Assembly: GCA_963575745.1 (NCBI GenBank)
Contig: CAUYUJ010018627.1
Span: forward strand, 546,100-610,099
Length of the DNA: 64,000 nucleotides
Direction: 5' to 3'
Source of the DNA: Prorocentrum cordatum
Taxonomy: Eukaryota; Sar; Dinophyceae; Prorocentrales; Prorocentraceae
Part shown: positions 43,364-53,988 of the stretch, one piece after another
Numbering within the stretch: position 1 is the stretch's first letter
Layout of the letters: each line of letters begins with the position of its first letter
Notes under the pieces: generated by a model
Databases searched by the model: none
The model's input: the letters and a program-made list of their open reading frames with translations, nothing else
Told to the model about the DNA's origin: nothing
Program-made: the position numbers and the translations under genes

Positions 43364-46300
43364 TTAATTCTCAGGTACGATCGCCTTGCATAGCGAGGAA
43401 ACGCCTCGATTTCGACTGGCCCGAATGAACTCATCGGGCATTGTAAATGCGTTGGCCCGCTTACTTGCAACGCCAGTTGCGGGGCCCGAGCACGCGCGCA
43501 ACAGATCTGCGTGGCAGCGAGCGTGGAAGAAATGCAAACATGCGCAGCACCTAGTCATATCCCCGCCCTCGTCAGACCCCTTCCTGCAGCACAGGCACTC
43601 CCCAAGGACAAATCGATCACCTCCAAAGGCATTCAACAAAGCAGTCCGCCACATAGCAAGGAGCCTCAAGATACCTTCCCCAATTCTCGGGCGAGGGTGG
43701 ATCTTGCTGTCGTGCCCCCCCTGCCCCCCCCCCCCCCCCCCCCCCCACCCCACCCCTTCCCAGCAGCGCATTAAGCACACGCGAGTCTACCTATCAGAAG
43801 CACTGAGAACTGGAGCGGGGTGCTTGCTATGCCCAACGTGATTGCACGCCTGCCCTGACTCTGCCCCAACCCGCTGCCGCTCCTTCACTCTCTCAATGCC
43901 CGCGTTCGGGTAAACCACGGTGCACTCGCACTCCGAAAAAAACGTTTCCACTGCTGTCGGAGAGCGCCCCCATCCTTGGGGGCGTAGTGCACTCCAACCT
44001 GATATACAGCAGTACTGAAAGCATCCACTCGCAATGCAATGCCAGACAGTGCCTCGTCAGGCGGGTTAAACTCCCAGTGCACTAGCGACACTTCTCGCCA
44101 ACCAGTATCACGGTTCACATATGCAACAATAGCGAGGCTCCCACGTGCAGCTGCCAACGCTGGGTGCACTCCGCCCGCAAGCAGCTCGGAGCTCTCTGCC
44201 AGCAAATCACACGAGTCATTGAACGCATACGCCCACGATTTATACGCAGACTTGCACTGCTCAATGAACGCATGGTCGAACTCTGGATCAACTGCAACGG
44301 CGATGGCATCCGCAATGTGTGCATCTTCAAGTTTGACGTCTTCGCCCCCTCCGTCTCCTCCACCGCCTCCACCTCCGCCCGCTTCCCCAACCCCGCTCCC
44401 ACTGGCAGCGGCTGTCTCTGCTAGGGTGGCCGATCCCTTCGACTCGTCATCTTCGTGGACTGCTAAGACATCGGGATCAACTAATGGGTCCAGCGCGCCA
44501 ATATCTGGAAGACGACCCCCAGCCGCCGCCTCATCAATTATAGCCTGCGAGCTGGGTGGAAAGCCCAAAGCCAAGAGGCGAAGGAAGGGGGGGCGACGGA
44601 GGAGGAGGAGAAAGGAAGCCTGCAATTCTTCTCCATCTCCTGCTGGCTCCAAGTCCAGTGTAGCAGGAGGGGATGCTGGTTTCTTTTTTGGAGGCTTCCT
44701 CTCAATGGGGCATCTCGCTGTCATTGTAAAAATGTTACATCTGTCGCAAAGCTCCAGTGATTGCGGGTGGTAGCGACAACAGGCAACTTTAATCTCAGCG
44801 TGGCCGTCTTGACACATGTGTACATAGCGTTTGAACATGTCTAAAGATGAAGCGCAGTCTGTATCTTGGACTGTGGGGGGAGCTTCGTATCGACCATTCT
44901 CAAGCGCTTTGCATTTCACAAGGAAGCACGAGTGGCCGTGCATCATGCCAACGACCCAGACAAAGCCCGACTCCATCGGGTGATCTATGGACATGCCTCT
45001 GATGCCACTCGTCACCCTGCAAGCCTTCAGCTGCCTGTGCCAGAGAAGAGCATGCGCAGCGGCCCACTCGAGCTGTTTGGGCGAGACCTCATTCCCCAGA
45101 ACGCGAGACGAACATGGCGAAGGCATGGGGCATGAACTTGGGGTCGAATACCAATCGGGCGTGTGGAGCTCGCGCCCGCTCTTGCAGTTTTCAACTGCAT
45201 CCTCTAATAAAATCTCGCAACGCTCTGATATCTGAGACCATTTCATGTCCTTGGTACACCGTGATCCTAAACCCAGTTCGCGCCGAATGCCGGTCCTGGC
45301 AGCGATCTGGGAACTACCCCTCCCCAAACACATGTATAGCACGCAGGGCCCCTGGGCCCCTGTCCCGCCAATTCAAAGCTAAACCTGGAACCTGGTATTA
45401 AAACATGTAGTGTTGGTCGCCCGAAGGGTCCTGGCGTCTAGTAGTGGTAAACTTATCGCCGGGGCTTGTTTACACGCATTTTTGATCAGCTTGTGTATGG
45501 CCTCCATCTCCTGGGAGCTAGCCGTCGCGATTTGACGCGCGAGCCTCAGGGGGATCCACACCGATGGGCTAAGAGCGCCGTCGTCGGCACAGCGCTGGAG
45601 CTCCGCTTTGAACAACAACCGCATCTTCAAAGCGTTGAAGTGTAGTTTGCTAGTGTCGGTCGACAAAATATATCTGGCAACTGATTGTCTCTCGGCACAT
45701 GCACTCCCAGGGTAATTCTTCGCCAAAATCAACAGCTCCCATGGATCATCTGCGAGCTCAGTGCACTTACCCTCGACCGCATTCATCAGCTTCCTGAGAT
45801 CACCTGCGATTTCAGCAGCTTTGTACCACATAAGCTCCGTGAAGCGCGAAACCTGGGGTGTGCGAAACGGAGGGAAGGGAGAGGAGGGTGATGAGCACGG
45901 GCCCGCCTGGGGCCTGATGAAGGTGCGTGGTTTAACCCTGGGAACTGCTTATGGTTCCACCCTCGACATCAAGCAGAAATAGAAGTGATCGAGCGGGTCC
46001 CGAGCCATGTTGCACAACTCTATCAGGAACCTAAAGATTCTGCAGTCCCTTCGAGAGTCTCCCTGCGCCATTTGGAATATTTTTCAGAATGAGCTTGTTG
46101 TCCTTCGGTCTGGGGGTCCTGTTGTTCCATGGGCCCCTGCTTGTCGGGGGGCTGTTCTGGAACGTCGCTGTCCGAATCCGATCCCTTGTCTGCAATGGCG
46201 GCGACTGCGTTTGCGTTTGCTTTTGTTTTACCTTTTGCGTTTGCGTTTCCTTTCTTCTTGTTCTCATATGTCTTATCGAATACTGCTCGGAATGCTGCTG

Positions 46301-46858
46301 CTATCGTGCTCCACCGCGCTTTCATCGCGTGCTTCTCGCATTCAGAAATCGACCCCCCACCGTTCACATATGCAGCTCGGCGGCACTTTCATAAAATGCT
46401 GCGCTTCTAGCGCGCAGTAGTTGGAACGACATTCCTTGAACAAGTCAACTGCGCACTCTCTCCGCGTATTCATTAGCTTCGCCAGCGTGGCAAAGCATTT
46501 CATATGGCGAATTCCAAGGAGAAACACATCGGCCTCAACGATTGCATCATGAAGCATCAGCTGGTAACTATGAGCATGGCAATCAGCGCCCCACACCCAC
46601 GTGTGAACCTGCCTGTTCGAAGCATCGTTCAGGAGACGACGAGCATAACTCTCATCTGGCCCCCCCATCAGAACATGCTATAGACGTGTGCAACAACCTC
46701 TTACCGCCCCACAAGTCAACTCGGCCAGCGGGCCAGCCCTCGCCTGCGTCGGGAGGGGCGGAGCGCCCTCCATCAACAACATCAGAAGGTTCATCAGCAC
46801 CCCCACTGCCACCCGCAACCCACGGACTCCTCCTCCTCCTCCTCTTCCTCCCCTTCCT

Positions 46859-46890
<32 letters not shown>

Positions 46891-48355
46891 CCCATCCCTC
46901 TCTCATCCTCCACCTCCGACACCTCCCCCTCATGATTCAAGCATATGCGTTGGCAAACCATGAGATGACGATGCAAGCATGCGGCGCAACTCTGCCCCAC
47001 CCCCCTTCCCCTGAGCACCGCCGCCACCGTCGTCACACAGTGCGAGAGCGCCAAGCCCGTGTCCCAGGTCCACTGCTCCAATGGACGATGATTGCTTCGC
47101 AACCATGGCGTAGCATGCCTCGCCTGTGCCCTCCTTGCATACATGAGTCGTCCCCATCGAGCGCCGTGATTCAACGCCACGCAAAATGTGGAAAGCGTCA
47201 GAACTCTCGTCATAATCAGTGGTGATACAATGGGCGTCAAGCTCGTGGCATCGCAACTTGCACCGTTGCCAACAATGCGAATTCGTAGCGTCCCCCCTCG
47301 TGTAAAAAAAAGCAAAGCGCTTCCATTGCGAATGAAGTACAGGACCGAGCAACAACTCAAACAACCGCGCCTGGTGGAACTTACGTGAAACACAAACAAG
47401 AGCAGCTCTCAACGATACCTCCTTCTCTGTAACGGTAGTTCTGTGCATATCAGATTGGAGCACCAGTCCAAGAGACCTTAGATAGCCTTGAAGACGTTGA
47501 AAGGCACCCACCCTCCCCCTTCGTGGGTCCCTCTTGGGGCCTTATTGGGGCTGTCTTGAGCCGTCTTAAGGAAGGCCCTTGGACCGTCGTGGGGGTACCC
47601 TCATTCCCTTTTTCCCCGATCCACCGTCTTTCCCGTCGTTTTGGGGGCACCCCCCAACGCATTGAAGGCTATCTAAGACGAAGACGCAGCCCCTGAATTG
47701 CTGAGGACCCTGCGCATGGCGACGCTCATCCCACCATACGTAGTAAAGTGCGAACCAACCTTCTCTGACTTCCTAAGTTTTTTCCTCCTCGTCATCGTGG
47801 ACGTCCTTGATTTTTTGTTGACATTCGTTTGTTTCGTGTGTTGCTCATCCATCTTTTTTGGTGGGATTTTCTGAACGCTGAAATTCTAGCTTCTGCGTTG
47901 AGCAACCCTGACCGAAGACCAGCAATCGCAGCCTGAGCCACATCATATTGGTGCTGCAATTCTTCGTATGTAAAAACTCTGGTGGCGGCAGCAGCTGGGT
48001 TGCAAGGGGAGGCGAAATGAATCTCCGACATCGTACTGACAATGGCAAGCCGCACGGTCAGCCAATTGAACACTGCACAGTCGAGGCCGAAAACGTATGA
48101 GACGACGGTCGCAAACACATCCATCTGATACATGTCCGTGTTCCACGAGACCTCATGATGCTTGATACTATCTAATGCGAAAAGGCGTTCACACTGCCTG
48201 CACAAATATCGTCTGACGTCGTAATCATCTTGGAAGTGCTCAACAAACTGGCGCAAGCCAGCTCGAGAAACTGTCGCCACGAGGGCCGCATCCCTGCTGC
48301 AGACCGCGGCAGCTTTGAAAGCTATGGTCTGCTCTGAAAAAATCATTTGGACCAA
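43364..48355 (-). CDS. Long multi-exon gene, possible transposase-derived family with C-terminal RING/PHD-like finger
   Basis: Exons in transcription order: 48355 to about 47800; 47760-47677 (HFTTYGGMSVAMRRVLSN); 47476 to about 47025 (LQSDMHRTTVTEKEV, FYTRGDATNSHCWQ); 46665 to about 45961 (VWGADCHAHSYQLMLHDAI, RWG, KARWSTIAAAF, ELCNMARDPLDHF); 45852-45392 (SACAERQSVARYIL, ASSQEMEAIHKLI, AISLPLLDART); 45295 to about 43890 (CTKDMKWSQISERCEILLE, LVHWEFNPPDEALSG); about 43700-43364, a zinc finger CLCCRKGSDEGGDMTRCCAC then FFHARC (C-x2-C-x10-C-x2-C-x4-H-x2-C), ending TAA. The order of short motifs resembles a protein family I know as high-copy in dinoflagellates. The CHAH and RW positions suggest an RNase-H-like transposase ancestry, which is inference. 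Two introns are clean GT-AG and one carries terminal inverted repeats. Frames break near 47790 (A run), 46355 and 46030, so this copy may be a pseudogene. The 5' start is uncertain. Confidence 0.6.
45296..45391 (-). other. GT-AG intron, 96 bp
   Basis: ACCAG/GTTCCAGG ... CTGCCAG/GACCGG. Splicing joins NTR to TGIRRELGLGS in frame and removes the TAG that otherwise follows FQV. Confidence 0.65.
45853..45960 (-). other. GT-AG intron, 108 bp
   Basis: TCGAGG/GTGGAACC ... CACCCCAG/GTTTCG. Splicing joins FCLMSR to VSRFTELMWYKAAEIAG in frame. The intron contains an in-frame stop. Confidence 0.65.
47477..47676 (-). other. 200-bp introner-like intron with 13-bp terminal inverted repeats
   Basis: On the plus strand CTTAGATAGCCTT (47477-47489) and AAGGCTATCTAAG (47665-47677) are perfect inverted copies. 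Removing 47477-47676 joins GAASS to SSLGLVLQSDMHR in frame and deletes a TAG. The terminal dinucleotides on the minus strand are TT...AG, not GT-AG. The interior has CCCCAAGAGG-type repeats. Confidence 0.6.
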
Positions 48356-48497
48356 AGGCCTGCGCGCGCCAAAAAAGCTGAGGATGGAAGGAGGGGGAGG
48401 AAGGAAGAGGATGGAGGAGGCGGTAGGAATGTGTCATGTTAGTTGTCTGCAGCGCTTGAAACCATATTTCCCCCCGGTGGTATATATATATATATAT

Positions 48498-48775
48498 GAT
48501 ATGTGTTTTTGAAACGTTAATAACAGCATTCGTCCGTTCGCAATCTTATACAACAAGTTTTCTGACATGCCATAACCCTATTGTGCGATGGCAAACATAT
48601 TCATGATGTGTGTTTTTGCAAACGTTATTAACAGCTTTCGCACGTTCACAATCTTCTTAAACCAATTACCTGTCATGCCATAGCCATATTTTGCGATGGC
48701 AGCAATATGCATGATGTGTGTTTTTGAAACGTTGATAACAGCTTTCGCACGTTCGAAATCTTCTGAAAGCATCTC
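48498..48775 (+). repeat. Tandem repeat, 106-107 bp unit, about 2.6 copies
   Basis: TGTGTTTTTGAAACGTT(A/G)ATAACAGC recurs near 48503, 48609 and 48716, followed by TTCGCACGTTC, GTCATGCCATA and TTTGCGATGGCA. It lies immediately 5' of the minus-strand gene, separated from it by a (TA)n tract, and is much more AT-rich than the window. Confidence 0.85.
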
Positions 48776-48837
48776 AGGAGCAGCCCTCCTGAGCAGACCT
48801 GGTCAACACATAAAGCCTCAAGTTCCACTCCCCTACC

Positions 48838-50060
48838 CCCTAGCCATCACCCCCCTGTTTTCCGGCCCCGAGATTCGGGCCGTCCTCCTCGGTGCACTCG
48901 CCCGGAGCAGGCGGGCCACTGCCTGGCCCGACCCTGCTGCAGTGCAGCCGCAGCCAAACACACGCGGGCACCCTGTGCCACTTCTGCACAGGCTCTGGTC
49001 ACCACTGGTGCACTAGGTGGGCGCTACGGGCGAACAAGGTCCGCGCCTGACAAGTCCAATCGAGGCCTGAGCGGCAGAATGGACGAAGCGAGGGCGCAAA
49101 CCAACTTGGCAACCTTTGTACGACGCTGGAGCTCCGCTTCCTCGTGTTTGGACCATGTCGGATGCAACGGTGGGCGACCTCCAACACCCTGCTGGTACAA
49201 CTGCAACCTACCAGCGTACGGACGAACAACAACTAGACCGCCTGTGCGGATCCTAACTTTGTGAATCAGCAGCGACGGGTGTATAGGGGGCAAACGAACC
49301 TACCTCGCTTTTGAACACCCTCGCTTCCACGAGCTACCAAGCGATGCCAAACTTCTGCCCGCACTGGTCAGGCCGCTCGACGGGGAGGCGCGTGGTATGA
49401 CTTGGTTTTGCCTGGAAGCGAAAGCGGGGTAGGTAACTCACGCTCTGAGCGTAAACTGTTCGAGTGAAGCCCCTCAACTTTTTTGTGCCCGAGATCTCCT
49501 TTGAAACGGGCCACCTCCTCGGCCTGCGAGGGGCCTCGAGCCCGCAAATCTCTCCCTCGCCCTTCCTGGCGTGGCTGCCCCAACTCGGAGGCGGCCACGC
49601 CGAGTGGTGGCATGCCGATGCGCAGGACTGCGGCCTGCACCAGCACTTGAAAGCGAGGCCTGTCAAAGTCCGGGAGACGTGGGCCCCGCGACCATGGCAC
49701 CGCATGCGGGACCCCGCCCTCTGGATGGCATTCCAGGAGGGAGGGAGGATTGGCAGGGCGCGCGAGGGGGTGGCGCGGGAGAGGACCAGCTCGTAAGGGG
49801 GGGCGGTGCGAGCTCTGAGAAGGCGGTGGCCTTATCAGAAGGGCCCACAACTGGGTCGGGCGAAAGGAGGGGATAGCAGAGGGGGGGTTGAGAATCAGCT
49901 CACGCAGCCGATTCTCCCGGCGCCTCCCGACGCAGGAGGCGGCCACGTATCGAGGCTTGGACCCCTCGGTGGGGCCGAAGCCAGCTGCGTGCGGCAGATT
50001 TCGTACCCCCCCCCCCTTTCCCAATCTCCCACTTTCGTCCGGCCCGACGCAAGCTTCCAA
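48838..50060. other. Gene-free stretch with a family L right-end fragment
   Basis: AGCCATCACCCCCCTGTTTT plus CCGGCCCC at 48843-48870 resembles the right end of family L. A plus-strand frame near 49464-49796 (ISFETGHLLGLRGASS) has some coding-like composition, but I recognise nothing in it and see no splice signals, so it is not called. Confidence 0.35.
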
Positions 50061-50068
50061 GACTTGGG

Positions 50069-50293
50069 CGCCCGAGTTATCCGGGGTAACTCGGGTCCGG
50101 GGTAACTCGGGTTTGGATTCCCGAGAAAGGAACCCGAAATATCCCTGACCCGAGTTACCCCTGATGATTCGGGGCTCATGGACGCCCGAGTTATCCGGGG
50201 TAACTCGGGACCGGGGTAACTCGGGTTTGGATTCCCGAAAAAACGAACCCGAGTTATCCCTGACCCGAGTTACCCCTGATGATTCGGGGCTCT
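50069..50293. repeat. Tandem duplication, about 112-bp unit with CCCGAGTTACCCC palindromes
   Basis: GCCCGAGTTATCCGGGGTAA starts both units (50070, 50184). GGGGTAACTCGGG and its complement CCCGAGTTACCCC occur within each, allowing stem formation. Both units end CCTGATGATTCGGGGCTC. Confidence 0.85.
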
Positions 50294-50807
50294 GAGAGAC
50301 GGCTTCGCGGAGGCCGGACCCCGTTACAGCCACGCGCCTGCTCCGAAGCCCCGCCGCCCCCCCGCCCGCTGCGGGTGCCGCCCGCGGCGTGCCGCCCCCC
50401 GGTGCGACGGAGGGCAGGGCGGCCCCGGCGCCCCACCCCGGGGGGAACTCCGACCGAAGAGAAGGCTTGGCGAAGCACGAGGTCATGCGAGGGGTTTGAC
50501 TCGACACGTCGCATCGCAGGGGCTAGGACCAGCAGGGTAGGGAGGAGATCACTAGAGGGCCCTACCCCCAAAGGGGGAGAGGGCACACCAGCAACTGAGG
50601 TCATGCGAGGGGGAAGCGTCCATCCTCGACGGAGGTGCGTCCGAGTAGCCCCCCCTGGGGTGAGCTCGCTCCGAGCGGCCAGCTTGTCTGGGGGGGGGGG
50701 CTTGGGGCAGGGGCCGAGACGTTACATGCGAATGCGCGCGCCGCCAAGAGGAGAGTCGGAAGGTTTGCCCGCCCGACATGAGTACAGTGAAAATTGGTAC
50801 GATTCCC
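50294..50807. other. GC-rich gene-free stretch
   Basis: No repeat family or coding segment supported. GGTCATGCGAGGGG occurs twice (about 50482, 50602). Confidence 0.4.
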
Positions 50808-50995
50808 GAGAGCAGATGTCGTCCCCAGCCGACAACGGCCGGTGTTGAGCAGGACGACCCTCTGTCTCAAATGAACAACAATTGCGGCGACACCGATAGC
50901 GAGCCCTGTTCAAAACAGACAAGAATTGTGATCGGTCTTTGCCACAATTGTTTCCGTACCAAATTCCTTCTTGCCGACAGGTGTGAGGGGGACAA
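50808..50995 (+). repeat. Dispersed repeat family H, copy 2
   Basis: Matches 20880-21070 over GACCCTCTGTCTCAAATGAA, GCGGCGACACCGATAGCGAG and TTCCGTACC blocks. Confidence 0.55.
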
Positions 50996-51007
50996 GACAG
51001 GATACGA

Positions 51008-51085
51008 CACCACTACTCCCTGGACCTCTCCCGGGGTGCAATCTGACAGGAATGTCGAAGCGGATCCAGCCGTGTCGACGAGGGC
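51008..51085 (+). repeat. Dispersed repeat family G, copy 2
   Basis: CTACTCCCTGGACCTCTCCC, TGCAATCTGACAGGAATGTC and GATCCAGCCGTG match 18857-18940. Here G directly follows H. Confidence 0.7.
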
Positions 51086-51251
51086 CTTCCAAGAGGCCCC
51101 CAAAGGTCAAAACGAGGGAAGGGTAGCGCTATAGTTGTGGATGCCACGACAATGGACGCCCTAACAGTTCTATGTGTTTGAATGAAGGAACCATGTTCTA
51201 AACATGTTCTAAACAAGTTTTACATGCTTAAAGCACGTTCAAAACATAATG

Positions 51252-52424
51252 CAGACATCTGAGAGAGCGTGATCCACCGCCGCTTTACTGTGGAAAATTG
51301 CAAACCTTTTCCTCCGAAAATCCCCCCCCCCTGCTGGACCCCCCCCCTTCCCCCGGCACCCCCCCCCTCCCCTAACCCCTCCCCCCCCCCTCCCTCCCCT
51401 CCTCGAACTCGGGGGGGGGTCACTACCGGTTCGAACCCTCCCCCCCGCCCCCCCCTCTCGAAAACCGGGGGGGGGGGTCACTACCGGTTCGAACCCCTCC
51501 CCCCCCCCCCCCTCGAAAACCGAAGGGGGGGTCACTACCGGTTCGAACCCCTCCCCCCCCCCCCTCACCGCCAGCAAACGACTCCCGGTCCCTACCACCG
51601 TCCGCATCACATCCCCCACTGTTGTTCCCAGCACCACTGTCCTCACCACCACTGTCCCCACTGGTTCCAGTGCCCCCACCACTGTCGCACTGTCCCCACT
51701 GTCCCCACCACTGTTCCCACCACGGTTCCACTCTCCCCACTGTCTCCACGGCCCCAATCCACTGCCCGACTATCCCCACTGTCCCCACTGTCCCACTGAC
51801 TCCTCCGCTGTCCCACTGAGCTGTCCCACTGTTCCCACCACTGTCCCCACTGTCCCCACCACTGTCCCACTGTACCTCTGTCCCATTGTCCCACCGCCGT
51901 CCTCGCCACCGCCTTCACCACTGTCCCCACCACCATTGTACCCTCCACTGTCCCACTGTTTCCACCTCATTCCCACTGTCCCCACACCACTGTCCCCACC
52001 ACCACCGTCCCCACCACTGTCCACTGTCCCCACTGTTCCCACCATTGTCCCCACCACTGTCCCCACCACTACCGTCCCCACCACTGTCCCACTGTCCCAC
52101 TGTCCCCACCACTGTCCCGCTGTCCCCTCACCACTGTCCCCACCACTGTTCGCACCCCCACTAGGTTTTCGAGGGGGACGGGGGGGGGGGGTTCGAAACG
52201 GTAGTGACCCCGCCCGGTTTTCGAGGCGGGGGGGGGGGTTCGAACCGGTAGTGACCCCCCCCCCTTTTCATGATGAACTGGGGATGGGGGGGGGGGCGGA
52301 GGGGTTCGAACCGGTAGTGACCCCCCCCGGTTTTCCGGAGGGGGGGGGGGAGGGGTTCGAACCGGTAGTGACCCCCCCCGGTTTTCCGCCAGCAGCGGTA
52401 GAACACGCTCTTTCAGACATCTGG
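51252..52424. mobile_element. 1.17-kb inverted-repeat element with a CCCCACTGTC minisatellite core
   Basis: Ends 51252-51283 and 52391-52424 are imperfect inverted copies (about 25 of 32 bases; GAGAGAGCGTGATCCACCGC on the left). Inside each end, a unit of G/C run plus GGTCACTACCGGTTCGAACC repeats: three direct copies on the left (51410-51560) and four inverted on the right (52170-52390). The centre (51590-52150) is a CCCCACCACTGTCCCACTGT minisatellite. Open frames through it are repeat artefacts. Confidence 0.75.
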
Positions 52425-52650
52425 AATGTATTTAGCAACCTGCTTCCTCTCCATTGATCGTCCTCCACAGCGCTATTGTACCCCGCCTGGTGGTGGTTTT
52501 TCCCCAATAGCTCGGGCCTCCAGCGGCCGCCCGGGACGATCTGGGCCCCACCCTGCAGAAACGCTCTCGGGGAGGCGCAGCCGCTGGAGGGCATCCCGAG
52601 GGCGACAGGCCGCCAAGAACAAACACAAAAAATGTTTCATGATAGACACA

Positions 52651-52792
52651 CGCGTTCCACTACTCGCAAAATAACTACTCGCAAATGGCAAGGATCCGCA
52701 ACAGGGGATTGTGTTTACGATATGTTCCCATGAGGCAAACGTTTGGTTTTTCGGACGTTTGCGAGTAGGTACTTTGCGAGTCGTGGAACGCG
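52651..52792. mobile_element. 142-bp MITE-like element with 38-bp inverted ends
   Basis: Left CGCGTTCCACTACTCGCAAA plus a TACTCGCAAATG segment, right complement with CGTTTGCGAGTA and TTTGCGAGTCGTGGAACGCG (about 33 of 38). The interior is AT-richer. Within each end the TACTCGCAAA motif is itself duplicated. Confidence 0.75.
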
Positions 52793-52868
52793 CTCGGCGA
52801 AATTAGCCTGGCGAAGGACCCAACCATATGCAGTTGTAAGCGCCGTCGTTGTATGCACCGCATTCAGA

Positions 52869-53815
52869 GGAGCTCCCTCTAGGGCCACGAAACGTGTGAG
52901 GGGTGTGCCAAAATTTGTCCGGTGAGCACATGCGAAAGCAGCCACCGGGGTCGTCGGTGGAAACGTGCGAGGGGTGTGCCAGAATGGGCGTGGGTGACGC
53001 ATGCGGGCGGTGGCACTGGGGCCTTCGGTGGATCTCCCGATGGAACCACGAAACATGCAAATGGGGTGCTAGAATGGGCGTGGGTGACGCGAGCGGTGCA
53101 CTGGGGCCTTCGGTGGAGCTCCCTGTGGGGCCACGAAACGTGCGAGGGGTGTGCCGACATGGGTGTGCGCGGCACATGCGGGCGGTGGCACTGGGGCCTT
53201 CGGTGGAGCTCCCTGTGGGGCCACGAAACGTGTGAAGGTTGTGCCGACATTGGCGTGGGTGACGCATGCGGGCGGTGGCGCTGGGGCCTTCGGTGGAGCG
53301 ACCTGAGGTGCCACGAAACGTGCGAGGGGTGTGCCGACATGGGTGTGCGTGGCGCATGCGGGCGGTTGCACTTGGGCCTTCGATGGAGCTCCCTATAGGG
53401 CCACGAAACGTGTGAGGGGTGTACCGTGTACCAACATTTGTCCGGTGAGCACATGCAAAGGCAGCCACCGGGGTCGTCGGTGGAAACGTGCGAGGGGTGT
53501 GCCAGAATGGGCGTGGGTGACGCATGCGGGCGGTGGCACTGGGGCCTTCGGTGGAGCTCCCGATGGGGCCACGAATCGTGTGAGGGGTGGCCGACATTGG
53601 CGTGGGTGACGCATGCGGGCGGTGGCACGGGGGCCTTCGGTGGAGCTCCCTGTGGTACCACGAAGCGTGTGAAGGGTGTGCCGGCATGGGTGTGCGTGGT
53701 GCATGCGGGCGGTGGCACTGGGGCCTTCGGTGGAGCTCCCTGTGGGGCCACGAAACGTGTGATGATGCGAGCGGTAGCACTTTGGCCTGCGGTGGAGCCT
53801 CGTATAGGGCCGCGA
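52869..53815 (+). repeat. Satellite, about 90-bp unit, ten copies
   Basis: GGAGCTCCC recurs at about 52869, 53033, 53115, 53206, 53296, 53386, 53554, 53643, 53734 and 53800. Units carry GGGGCCACGAAACGTGTGAG, GGGGTGTGCC, GACGCATGCGGGCGGTGGCA and CTGGGGCCTTCGGTGGAG. Two units are about 165 bp because of an inserted GGTGAGCACATGC...GCAGCCACCGGGGTCGTCGG block. Open frames on both strands, including a minus frame over 52803-54089, come from the lack of stops in the unit. Confidence 0.9.
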
Positions 53816-53988
53816 AACGTGTGAGTGGTCTGCCAAAGTGAGGGGGGCGACGGGAGGAGGGAGGGGGGAGGGGAGAGAGGAGGGAGGAGTGGGAGGAGGA
53901 TGAGTGAGTGACGCGGGGCGCCGTCTCTTCAGAGGACCCAACACCACAGGATAGTTTGGAAAAACACCTGAAACCCCGAACCAACCGT

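Noticed and set aside
43885-45342. Treating the 485-codon frame as an intronless gene
   Set aside because: Its first 16 codons lie in the GT-AG intron at 45296-45391; splicing to the upstream exon restores family order.
48980-49020. CCHC zinc knuckle (CHFCTGSGHHWC)
   Set aside because: Spacing C-x2-C-x4-H-x2-C does not fit C-x2-C-x4-H-x4-C and the surrounding frame is not coding-like.
49464-49796. Plus-strand frame with coding-like composition
   Set aside because: High GC at third positions is general here; no recognised motif, no splice sites, opposite strand to the gene island.
51410-52390. tRNA-like genes suggested by GGTTCGAACCC
   Set aside because: No A box at the right spacing and no acceptor or anticodon stems; the sequence is part of a repeat unit. 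Kept only as a B-box-like observation.
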